This document shows positions 22,701 to 35,200 of a DNA stretch of 64,000 nucleotides, piece by piece (the first letter of the stretch is position 1; the number at the start of each line of letters is the position of its first letter). Position numbers and translations under genes: made by a program. The DNA is taken from NCBI GenBank assembly GCA_949987565.1, contig OX465107.1, forward strand, positions 15,217,558-15,281,557, written 5' to 3'. Below the pieces are notes generated by a model, which made no database searches, was not told where the DNA came from, and saw nothing but the letters and a program-made list of their open reading frames with translations. The stretch comes from Luidia sarsii. Taxonomy: Eukaryota; Echinodermata; Asteroidea; Paxillosida; Luidiidae.

Positions 22701-25700
22701 CTTATAACTCTTTATCTACCGCCCTCTGTTGATCAAAAGTGGTACCATTGGAAAGGTGAATAAACAAGCTTTCTAAACATAGTATGGTACCCTATGTCGG
22801 ACTTATACAAAAATAAATACGGGATGAAAAAGAAGCCAGACCAACCCTTTTTCTGTCATTCACAAGCGTTCGCGAGTTTCGGCCCAAAGTGTGCAACTTC
22901 CGGTTGAATTATCGCGTCAAATACTTTATACTACATCTTCAGAATGCCCCAAAAGAAGCATGGAAAGACACTACATATTGGCCAGTGTTCCAGAACAACA
23001 TATGGAGGAGAAGACATTTCAGATAATGTTGAATTTCTTCGATGAGAGCGAAGAAAAGACGATCTTGAAGTGGCATACTAGCTGGATGTATGATTGTTTA
23101 TCTACATATGCATGTACATGTACATTGACCAATACACGTTTATAGGCATGGTAATTGATCATTTGAATGGCATCATTTGGGGGGTAATACTCACTTTTGT
23201 CTACATATTTTTATATGGATAGAAAGAGTATTACTTGTAGAATACAAAAATGAAGTCAAAACTTTCTCAGTATTTTTCTAAAATTATGAAATTTACATAA
23301 ATATGAAAAAAAATGAAATTTTCAAATTCAAATGAGAGATTAAAAATGGCCGCAATTTTTTCCAAAAACCCCTGGAGGATTTATTTCTGCACAGAAATGT
23401 AGCTCAATATGTAAGCTTTAGAATAGTTTATAATGTGATGAGGTTTCTGAAAAGAAAAGTGGACTTGTGAGGACAAAATCACAACACATGCAAAACTCAC
23501 AAAAATGGGCCTGAGTTTAAAGGGTTAAGATAGGTTGGCAGGTATGCTGAATCTTATCCACAAAGGATGCTCAAATACAACGTCTGTCGTTTTGCTCGTG
23601 GCCCCTCCCTCCCACCTTTCCCCCTCCCCCTTTCCCCCGACAGGTTTCAGAGATGCTGAAGGAGATCCGGTCCTCGCTGGCCGAGTGTCTCTTTGCCTGG
23701 GCCTGCCAGACGGCGCCCGGCCGGCAGGACACGGCCCAGCTCCTGGCCCACCTCCGGGAGCACTCGCAGCAGGAGAGCGACGGCCGCCTGGACAGCATCA
23801 GCCTGACCCTCCTCATGGCCTGCCTCTACTGCCTGGACCTGGGAGCCATCGAGGCCTGCCCCGAGGATCGAGACGGTAAGGCGCCCGATCGATCAGGGGC
23901 CTGGGTTTCACAAAGCGGCACGATCCACGCCCAACCGATTGTGGCCTGGGTTTCATAAAGCCACACGATCCATACCCAACTGATCGGGGCCTGGGTTTCA
24001 CAAAGCCGCACGATCCACGCCCAACCGATCAAGGCCTGGGTTTCACAAAGCCGCACGATCCATACCCAACTGATCGGGTCCTGAGTTTTACAAAGCCGCA
24101 CGATCCATATCCAACTGATCGGGGCCTGGGTTTCACAAAGCCACACGATCCATACCCAACCGATCAGGGCCTGGGTTTCACAAAGCCGCACGATCCATAC
24201 CCAACTGATCGGGTCCTGGGTTTCACAAAGCCGCACGATCCATACCCAACTGATCGGGGCCTGGGTTTCACAAAGCCGCACGATCCATACCCAACTGATC
24301 GGGTCCTGGGTTTCACAAAGCCGCACGATCCACGCCCAACTGATCGGGGCCGGGGTTTCACAAAGCCGCATGATCTATCGAAACTCAACTTACGATGGCC
24401 TTTAGGGCTTTTGCGGGATTATTTATTCCCCTAATTTTTGTTTCGGCTGATAATTTTAGTTAAAGGGCACTACTACTCACAACAGTTTGTCCTTCCACGG
24501 AGACAGTCCCTGTATAGGAGCAAACACTACCAATTCAGGTCCTGCTCCGTGTCAGGGCAAACCAAGTAAGGAGGTGTCTGGGCAGTAGGGAGTGCTGAAA
24601 GCTGATCTTGTTCCATCAGAGTCTTGGTCCAGAGTGAGCACGGATGTGCATGTGTTGGGCTTTTTATTTCTGGTTATTGGTCTTTGCTACAAAAGGGGGG
24701 TTTGGGGACAAAAGCTGTGCCACTGCAGGGTCTTGGCATTTGTTAATCAAACCTCCCAGGGTAGGTGGAGTGAGGCGCTTGCTTTCATCTGGGTAATGAA
24801 TTCCCTACAGGCCGATCCAGTTGGGCAAAGTCACCCACCCCTGTGCCCTGCCGTAGGTGTGTGCACAATTCTTACTTTGCACTAAGACATGGGTTCCCAC
24901 TAAAACGTCTGTGGGTTCAAGCTATCCCAATGTCTCACTATTCAACAAGCTGTCTTATCTGCCTTTGAGAAAGGTCCTGCTAGGATCGAAACGTCAGGCC
25001 CACTAAATCATAAGCTATCTTATCTTGAGACAAAGTACAGACCACTGTGTAATAAAGTCATTGCTTGTAAACAATTGCAAAATACCATTTTCGAGTGCGC
25101 GTGCATGTGTCAACACACAGGGTCGCGGCTGCTGACAATAACAAAAAAAAAGTATCTCTTAAAATCTCTTAAAATCCCCCAAGATATGGACAAGATTGGG
25201 CTGATAATCCCTCTCCCTCCTCCCCCCCCCTCATCTCCCCTCTCAACATTCCAGAGCTGACCAAGGGTCTGCCCATCCTAAAGGATCCGCAGTTTCTGCC
25301 GCAGCTGCACCAGCAGCTGGTGAAGGACGAGGCGGCTTGGACCAGTCCCGGCGTTGCCGCCACGCTCCGCTTTGCCTGGGCCCTGACCCTCAGGAACGTC
25401 GCCCAGCAGCCCGAAGTCGCCGGTGAGTGGCCCCTGAGACTTGTGACTGACAAAAGTTGGGAAAAAAAGAAAACCTAAACCTGCGATGCTCCCAACATGG
25501 CACACTGTTCTTGCCGCTCCGAGACCTCAAACAACAGTTGGCTGTTAAATTTTCACTGTGGCGTGATCGCTGAAGATGGTATGAGCATTAACCAGTTTTT
25601 AAGGCTGCCATCTAAGGGCTGGATAGATCAGATGGTAAGAGCGTTGATCAGTTGTTAAGGCCGCCGTCTAAGGGCTGGATAGCTCAGATGGTAAGAGCGC

Positions 25701-28700
25701 TACTACGCAAAAACCAGAGGTCTCTGATATCTGGCGTGACTTTTGATTGGATTCTTGGACTATCTGTTTTTTCTTGACAGCCTTGCAAGACCTGATTGAG
25801 GAGGACGAGATGGTGGTGGATCGGGCCATCAAGGAGAATGTCTTCAAGTTCTTGAAGGATGCCGTGGTGACTGCCAAGACCTTCTACCAGTCGGTGAGGC
25901 ATGGCATAACACCCCCCCCCCTCCCTCTCTGAGGCTTCCACTGCACTGTGTCCTAGCCTGACCCTCCTCAAACCATTTGGATACCCTTTGAATGTCTTTC
26001 ATTTTCTCTCCAAACTGAACAAACTCACACACACACAACCGCACACACATACTCATTTTTGTATCCTTAGTGGAGACATTGCTTTGTTCTCGTGCACTAC
26101 ATACAAGCGTTTGCGAAACGATGTTTTAAGAATGCTCCCATTTCAGCCACATTCACTTTCCTGGGTAGAAATTTGGACCGTATGTCCCTTACACTATATA
26201 TAGCACTTCAATTTGCCACAGGTTTATCTAAGCAATGGTTGATAATTGGACTGTTTTGTATTGTCCGACCTGCAGGAGTTTTGGCCTCGCAGGATGCACA
26301 ACCTCCTGACAGACTTCATCGTCCAGATGCCTCTGAAGGTATACCATGTTTGCCAAGTAACCTCTGACCCTAGCCATTATCTTAACCCCAGCGTATCTGT
26401 CTTTGTCTATCACTCTTTCTCATGTCTCTCTGTCTATCTATGTCTTTCTCTCTGTCTAACTCTTTGTCTCTCTGTCTATCCACCATTTGTCTCTCTATTT
26501 ATCCCTGTCTCTCTGTCTATGTATTCCTGTCTCTGTCTATGTCTCTTTCTCTTTTTCTTTCTGTCTATCCCTTTGTCTCTCCAATGAGGGTTTGCCACGC
26601 TCGACCTAATAAGCACTGAATGCTCAGTACTTTGCCCGATGCCCGATGAAACAAATTCTGGCAGCTCAGTCAGGGTTCGAACCCGCGACTCCTGCTTTCT
26701 AGTGCAGACGTCTTAACCACTTGACTACTGAGCTGGTCGAGGTCGTGTGGGAGATTCCAATAATGTATAGCGGCGGGTTCCGCGTTGCATCATGAATATA
26801 ACATGATGTTTGCGTCGAGGAGAATGTAAGGTCTCTTGTCAAAAAGATCATCGGTTGAGTGCCGGTTGAATTCATCCGACCGATAAAATTTCCCCCGGTA
26901 GAAAGCCGATTGTACTGGACTCTGGGGTGAAAAATACACGATGGCTATCCAATGGAAACGACATCGGACGGGTCAAATCATCTGATACCCAACCGATGAT
27001 TTTTTTTACAAGAGGCCTAATTCAATGAGGGTTTGCCTTTGTCTCTCTGTCTGCCTATCCCCGTCTCTCTGTCTGTCTGTCTCCCTCCCCATCTCTGTGC
27101 CTACCTCTCTCTGTTTCTTTGCCTCTCTGTCGCTGTCTGTCTAACTCCCTGTGTCTTTCTCCCTGTGCTCCCTGTGCAGGTCAAAGAGTTGCGTAACCGT
27201 GGCGACGATGTCGGCCGCATCCTGATGGCCCACGAGCAGGAGGGCATGGAGCCACCTGCCAGCCTCCCCCGTCACTTCCACGACTTCATGAAGCTGGTGA
27301 GTTTTCCCCTTAGACCGCCGCCAACTCCCACATAAGCCCCACAGCGCGGCATTCAAAAAATGGCCACCATCTAAAAATAGCTGGATAGCTCAGATTTTTA
27401 AGAGCGCTGCTACGCAAGACCAGAGGTCTAGTCCACGGTCCAGTCGAAGTTTTCTCTGCCATGTTTGTAGTAGTCCTTTATTTGTCCTGGTTTCTCCCCG
27501 GGTCATTTTCTTTTGTGTTCTGTGCCCTTTTGTGTGAGCCAAGTCGGCATGCACTATTTTAGTTAGGTTATTGCGTAACACCATGGGCCTTAATCAAAGG
27601 TGGCTGCACAATTGCTCCACCTTGCTTTCCACATCGAGACACGGTCGAGGCCACACCAAGGCAGCCCCTTCAAGCCACTATCTCCAGCAAGCACACCACC
27701 TATCCGGCTGCACGGTCGCCGTGGTAGATCCGTTTGGCAGTAGTATACAGCCAATAGGTAAGCCACGGTGATCGCTGCAGCACTGGTAAATATTTAGCTT
27801 TAGGCGAAAGCCCGCCGCGATCTATTTTCACCTTTATATTCTTCTGACGCGTTTACTAAACCTAATTAGCTCCATTTCACTTCCTCCTGGCGAAGTAGCC
27901 ATACTTCATTTACGCGTTTTCATAAGGTGCACAGCTAAATGTTTTAACAAAAAAACTGTTTGAACGATGTTTGATGTTCTGTCGTCAGCTCGGAGCTCTG
28001 TATGGCGACGATCCGCTGGGCTTGGAGCTACCCTTGGAGTTCTGGAGCACCCCGGAGCAGAGCCTGAGCCCTGCAGCGAGTGCCACCTACGTGCCCCACT
28101 ACCAGCAGAGACAGTCCCCGAGACAGGTACGGGAGGGTTCCCCCCGAGAGGTTTGCAAATCCGGGGACTAGGTGTTTTGATCCGTGCAGGTCCTCTCCTA
28201 AAGCAGAGTTGTAAGACCTCCAGAAACGTCCAGATTTTTGTTGAATAATTATTTTTTTTTTTTTTTTTTTCATGTCAAACTGGTTTCTCAAACTGCTCAA
28301 TTTTATCTGTTAAAATCCTAAAAACTGAAGGGCGCCTGCACCCCTGCCGTGAATATTGCAATCGCATCTCTTCTTGGTCCATCAGTGCTCACTCGCTCTG
28401 TCGATTATTGGCCTTCGGTAAATTTCATGAAATGACTTCGTCGGTCACTTCCATCCCTGCTAAAGGCTTCTGCCTGTCGAGGAAGGGTCAGCTGGAATTG
28501 AAATCCTGTTGGCAATCTCTCCTTTACTATCTGAAACATTGAGGGCTCTGTCCAAATCCGCCTTGTCCAGTCATTTTGGGGGGGCTGTCTTAATAGAGTT
28601 ATGGACAAAAGTGCTGCAAATCTAAAACAATTTTTTTGTTGGGGGGGGGCTGATGTTTTGATCCGAAAAGTGCCTTTTTCTCAAATTCAGAACTTGTTGC

Positions 28701-29230
28701 TGTAATTTTTCTGTAATTTTTTCGAGGCGGCCAGTCAGGCCACAGATCTCACGCTTTCAAGCGGCCTGACGCCATTGTGTTTTGCGGCCAAGGAGTCATT
28801 TGCTATTGTGCTATTTCTTCACTTCCAGGCCAGCTTGTTCAAGTTCATCCGTGTGGCCGGCGATCTGCTGCCCCCGTCCCTGTATGTGGCCTACGTGGAC
28901 ATGCTGTGCGGTCTGGCCAACGGGGAGGAGAGTGCACGACACTGCTTCAACCTGCTCAAGATGAACGGCATGGGAAGTGGTAAGCCTACTAAGGCTCTAT
29001 TTACCTCTGCCTCTGCTTCTGCCTCTCACTCCCTCTCCCTCTCCCTCTCCCTCTCCCTCTCCCTCTCCCTCTCCCTCTCCCTCTCCCTCTCCCTCTCCCT
29101 CTCCCTCTCCCTCTCCCCCTCCCTCTCCCTCTCCCTCTCCCTCTCCCTCTCCCTCTCCTTCTCCATCTCCCTCTCTTAATAAAAATTAAAAAATTACGTC
29201 AAACCAGTATCTCAAACTGCTCAATTCCCT

Positions 29231-29261
<31 letters not shown>

Positions 29262-32200
29262 CCTCTCTTTCTCCCTCTCCCTCACCCAGGAATGTAAGAC
29301 TTTGGGAATTTTCCGGATTTCCGGAAATGGCATGATTTTTAATTGTAATTTTTTTTAAACAAATTACGTCAAACCAGCATCTCAAACTGCTCAATTTTAT
29401 CTGTTAAAACCCTAAAAAACTGAAGGGCACCTGCACCCATGCCGTGAATTTTGCAATCGCATCTCTCGGTCGCTTAAGCGCTCACTCACATTCACACAAT
29501 TTATTGGTCTTCGGTGATTTTCAGGAAATGACTTTGTCGGTCATTTACATCCCTGCCCTCTCCAATACTGAAAAACCAATACGCCTGCCTAAAGCGGGTC
29601 ATGGCGTTCAAATCCAATCCAGAGCAGCCTGTGATACTATTTCCAGCAGACATTCTGTCCAAACTTCATTTTTCATTCCATCACCCTTGTCAAATTTGAT
29701 TGCCATTTTTCTCTGCACATGCAATCTGCATTCTCATCAGAGTCCCGAAATTTTACGAGTCTCGCTGAACCCCCCATATCATCTTTCCCTTAACCTTATG
29801 TAGCAAAGTTAATCTTAGAAGTCTTGGATTTAGAAACTCTTAACATTGTCCTCTGTTTCCGTCTTTTTCCTTTTTTTCTAGGGTCTAGCGGGAGTTCAGT
29901 GTCATGGGATCACTTCTTCCTGTCCATCAACCGTTACTACTCCAGTCTCCGGCAGGAGGCCGCTGGCTCCCCGCTCTTAGACGGTGCCCAGTCCCATGCC
30001 CTGCACAGGTACACAGTCACCAAGGGCATCACTCCCCAGGAGATGGAAGGCCTGCTGGCTGTGCTGAGACTGACGCAGGTCATCGCCAAATGGGTGAGCC
30101 CGCCCTCTCCCTTATCTGGCAACCCCAGCCAAACCCCAGCCAAATCCCACCCAAACCCCCCACCACACCCCATCTGAACCCCCTCCCTAACCCCCGCCAA
30201 ATCCCACCCGAACCCCCTCCCGAACCCCCTCCCGAACCCCCTCCCTAACCCCACCAAATCCTACCCGAACCCCAACGAAACCCCTCCCGAACCCCCTCCC
30301 TAACCCCCGCCAAATCCCACCCAAAACCCCTCCCGAACCCCCTCCCGAACCCCCCCTCGAACCCCCTCCCTAACCCCCTCCCTAACCCCCTCCCGAACCC
30401 CCTCCCTAACCCCCTCCCTAACCCCCTCCCTAACCCCCTCCCTAACCCCCTCCCGAACCCCCTCCCGAACCCCCTCCCTAACCCCCTCCCTAACCCCCTC
30501 CCGAACCCCCTCCCTAACCCCCTCCCTAACCTCCCAAATCCCACCCGAACCCCCAGCTGAACCCCCTCCCGAACCCCCTCCCTAACCCCTGCCAAATCCC
30601 CCCTACTTGACCACACCTGACAAGACCGAACCCCACCCGAACATGCCCAACCCCACTAAACCCCACCTGACCACACTTGGCCTTGCCAAAACCACACCGT
30701 ACCCCACCTGAACATACCCAGCCCCCATAATGACAACACCTGACCCCACACCCCCAAACCAGCTCCACCCCGACCCGCAGCCAACTCACCTCCCCCCTCC
30801 CCATCGCATCCCTCCACCTCTCCTTGTTTCCTCTATAGTCTACTCATGCCATCTCTCACGTGTGTGTTTTTGCTATTTGTCTGTGTGTGTCTGAAGGACG
30901 ACGGTGCCCGGGTGGCCCTGTGTGAGAACCAGTCCTGGTTGCCCCTCGTCCTCTTGCTGGGCCTGCTGAGCTGCAGCGTGCCCCCGGAGCTGAAGGGCCA
31001 GTGCCTGCTGACCTTGGCCACCCTGGCCCGCTCCCCCGAGGTAGCCGCCACCCTCTGGCAGTCCCTGGAGGTCTCCCAGGTAAGCCCCACCCGTGGCCCT
31101 CCCCCCCCCCCCCTGCTGCTCCTTGGGGTTGGGCGGGGGGGGGGGGTGTCCATTTGTCGCCGAGCTCAATAAGCATTCTGTGAGTTGTCGGCTGCGAATT
31201 ACCGGCACTGGACAAACGCTATGGTCGAGGGGTTGGGGCGTGCGTTTTCTCGGTTGCGAATGAGCCTGGTGTGTGGTGCTGTCCCGAGTGCAGCATTCTT
31301 GGGTCGTGTTCGTTTGGTTCGAGCGCGAGAACAAAAGCTGGTGTGTGAAGAACAGACCGCCTGAACTCGACATATGCGTCCCGTCTCCCACCCATTTTTA
31401 CAGTATTAAGGGTCTGAGGGTTTTTTGGGGGGTAGGGTTTCCTTTTCCTTTTTTTTTTTTTTTTCTTGATTTTTCCCAAACCGCCTTTGTCTGATTTGGG
31501 TTACTTATCATAAGTTGAGTTACGGTTCATTCATGGGTTTTTTGTCAAATTAAACACCTGTTTATTTCCTTGATACTAACCGACGCCCTTTGCCCCCCCC
31601 CCCCCCATCCCCCTTCCCCATTCCCTGCCCCTAGGTCATACCCACCGTGGCACGCCCCGGTGCCCCGGCCACCGGCATCCCCGTGGAGCTGGACGAGATC
31701 GAGTCGGTCAACGAGGAGTACCCGCTGACCCTGGGCTTCCTGGAGCTGATGGCCGCCCTGCTGGACCTTCCCATTCCGGCCATGCTGGGCGCCGGCTACC
31801 GGGCGCCCGGCTTTGACCCCTACCTGGAGTTCCTGCGGGACACCGTCTTCCTCAAGTACAAGTGGCGGGCATACCGCAAGCCCGGAGAGAAGGTGAGCGT
31901 GGAAGATTCACGGCGGTCGAATCACAATGCCGAAAGAGTTTTTCTCTGCTGTGTGCCCCACAAAGAGAGCCGGTGACTCGCACGTTCTGTCTGATGACGG
32001 GCCGAGCGCAAAAGTAAAAGGGCTACGCAAAGCCCTGGGAGATGGTGAACGGAAGAGTCACAGCGGTCAAGTCACAATGTGAAGAGTTTGTGGTGACTTC
32101 CGTGTGTTAAAGTCAACTTTTCACGAGGAGCAGTGTGGCTCTGAAGAGAGCCAGTTAACTCAAATGACAAGATGACGAGACCTCTTAAGGTGTAGGGCCT

Positions 32201-35200
32201 ACAGGAAGACCCCTAAGGTGGTCCATGTGTAGTGTGAGGTGAGCCACCTCCCGGTTTAATTTGCAGGTGAAACCCTTTTCCAGTATGTGATACGTTGTGG
32301 GTTTTTTTGGGGGGGGGGGACAAAATCACCCAAAATAAGGCTGAAAAGCCACTCAAGGTTAGAAAGGAGATAGAGGGAGACTCTTGGAATGGTATTATTC
32401 CAAGACGGAAGTTTCGTTGATTTTTTTTTAAAATAAAAATTCCCCCTGCCCTCCCCCTCGGCTTTTCAGTGGCAGGTGGCGGCCGCCGTGACGGAGATCT
32501 TCTGCAAGCTGCTGCAGGACTACGAGCCGCAGCCCCAGGACTTTGTGGAGCACCCGGTGGAGATCCAGGGCGGAGGCGTGGGCGTGGCCAACAAGCCGCC
32601 CGGCTACCACCTCATGGTGCACCTGCTCAACGACAGCGCCATGCTCAGACTGGTGAGGCTGACAGACTCGTGACTTGGATTCGCCACAATAACAGATGTG
32701 ACCCGGCACAGCATAATGAGGAATAACCCCCACCTTTGAGATTTTGAGATTTTCTAATGATGTGAAAGAGTACACCATTAGCTTTCAAATGATATCAAAA
32801 TTATTTCCGTGTGAACTTGGTTGTAAATAGTACAGGGGGACTTTGTCGTTCATTTAGCACCAGACACAATATAGCAGCACCATACTAACTCCTCATTCAA
32901 AAAGGCAGGAACTTTACATTTTCATGAAAACAGTACACAAACACTCCCCCGAAATCCCCTTTTTTACAACATTTAGAGACGGATTTCGGAAAAATCCTTT
33001 GGAAATAATATCCTCCAATACATTAACTTTCTGAAAATACAAAAAAAAAAAATTTTTTTTTTATCAAATTGAAAAGATACTTTGACTTCAGGTGTTGTTT
33101 ACTCGAAAAGTGTTTTGGTGGGATATTCCTCATGTCGGTGTGCCGGGTCACAAATGGGCTCAGACTTACACTAGCCACTGTATCGTACTGCTACACTTTG
33201 GAACTCGCTACCTACATCCTGTTTTCCATCTTCGTACAAACTGGATCCGTTCAAGAGGAACGTGAATAGATACCTTCGTTCCCTTTGACTCTTCTTCGTT
33301 CCCTTTGACTTTTCTTTCTTTATCTGTCTATTCCTCTTCTATTTTTCCTGTAGCCATCATCTCGAGTGCCCTTTTAAGGCCTTGTGTTTGGCGATCTTTC
33401 ATAAAAAAGAAATAGAAAAATAACAAATAGCTTGGACTTGGACTAGCCACACTAACAAATGGCTCAGGCTTGGACTAGCCTGTATAACAAATGGCTTGGA
33501 CTTGGACTAGCCACACTAACAAATGGCTCAGGCTTGGACTAGCCTCTATAACAAATGGCTTGGACTTGGACTAGCCACACTAACAAATGGCTCAGGCTTG
33601 GACTATCCACTATAACAAATGGCTCGGGCTTGGACTAGCCTCTATAACAAATGGCTCAGGCTTGGACTAGCCTCTATAACAAATGGCTCAGGCTTGGACT
33701 AGCTTCTATAACAAATGGCTCAGGCTTGGACTAGCCTCTATAACAAATGGCTCGGACTTGGACTAGCCACACTAACAAATGGCTCAGGCTTGGACTAGCC
33801 TCTATAACAAATAGCTTGGACTTGGACTAGCCACACTAACAAATGGCTCAGGCTTGGACTAGCCACTGGGTCCAGTACTGTCCGAAGTGGTCCCATTTAT
33901 GTGATACTGCACAGAAATTGGTCCAGTACCGTCCAAACTGGACGCTATGGGAAGAGGTGACACAGATATTTGGCGACTCCCCCTCTCGGTCCAGATTCTG
34001 CAAATTATCGACGAGACGGCCAACGCTCTGGACCAGTACCGCACCTCAGCCCCCGGGCGGCCCCACATGGAGGAGAGCGCCCTCAACTGCCTGCAGCTCC
34101 TGCGCCTGGCGCTGGACAAGCAGAACGCCTTTGTGGACCTGGTGCGGGTGCAGGGGTCGGGGGTCATGGTCAGCACCATGGACGAGCTCCTGATGGCCAT
34201 CAATCCCAGCACCGAGATAGCCGACCATCTGGTCAACGTGGCCAGGTGAGGGGAGCATTTTTGGTGGATGGCTCCAGTGCAGGCCAACAATACTTGCCTC
34301 TGCCCCAATATTGGCCTCCAATATTGGCCTCCAATACATACATACTGTACCACCCTTCAATACCAGCCTTAAATACTAGCCTCCCCCTTGAAATGCTAGC
34401 CTCCAATACTTCCCCCAAATGTTGACCTGCATTACTGGCCTCCAAACTGGCCTGCAATACTGGCCTCCGATACTGGCCTTCAATACTGGCCTCTAATATA
34501 GACCTGCAATACTGGCCTCCAATACTAGCCTCCAATACTGGCCCCCAAATACTGGCCTCCAATACTGGTCCTCAATACTGGCCTCCAATACTGGCCTCCA
34601 ATCCTGGCCTCCTAGTACTGCCATCCAATACTGGCCCCCTAATACCGTCCTCCAATACTGGCCTCCAATACTGGCCTCCAATCCTGGCCTCCCAGTACTG
34701 CCATCCAATACTGGCCCCCTAATACTGTCCTCCAATACTGGCCTCCGATACTGGCCTTCAATTCTGGCCTCCAATATAGACCTGCAATACTGGCCTCCAA
34801 TACTAGCCTCCAATACTGGCCCCCAAATACTGGCCTCCAATACTGGCCCCCAAATACTGGCCTCCAATACTGGTCCTCAATACTGGCCTCCAATACTGGC
34901 CTCCAATCCTGGCCTCCCAGTACTGCCATCCAATACGATTCAGCACCTGCATACACATGTTCTGGGTCAAAGGATAGAGGCAAGAGTTGAGTGATCGTGA
35001 TCTCGGGTGACCTTTTTTTGCCCGTCAGGTTTGTGAGTCACGGTGACACGCATCCGAAGCACGCCCTTGTCAGCACCAAGATCCTCTACAGCACCGTGCG
35101 GGCCTCCAACAAGCAGCCCGAGATAGTGGGACTCTTCACCGCCAAGCAGGTACATGTAACCCCCTCACGCCAGGGTTTTTCCACCCCCGCGTAGCAAACG

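Noticed and set aside
25619..25735. Functional tRNA genes
   Set aside because: A and B boxes are present but the acceptor and anticodon stems do not fold into a proper tRNA; copies are dispersed and diverged, as in SINEs.
30245..30616. Gly/Arg repeat ORF on the minus strand
   Set aside because: Translation of the C-rich minisatellite; no coding signature.
34233..34983. Minus-strand ORFs with GGQYWRPVLEASI periodicity
   Set aside because: Translation of the 13-bp minisatellite in NUP205 intron 17.
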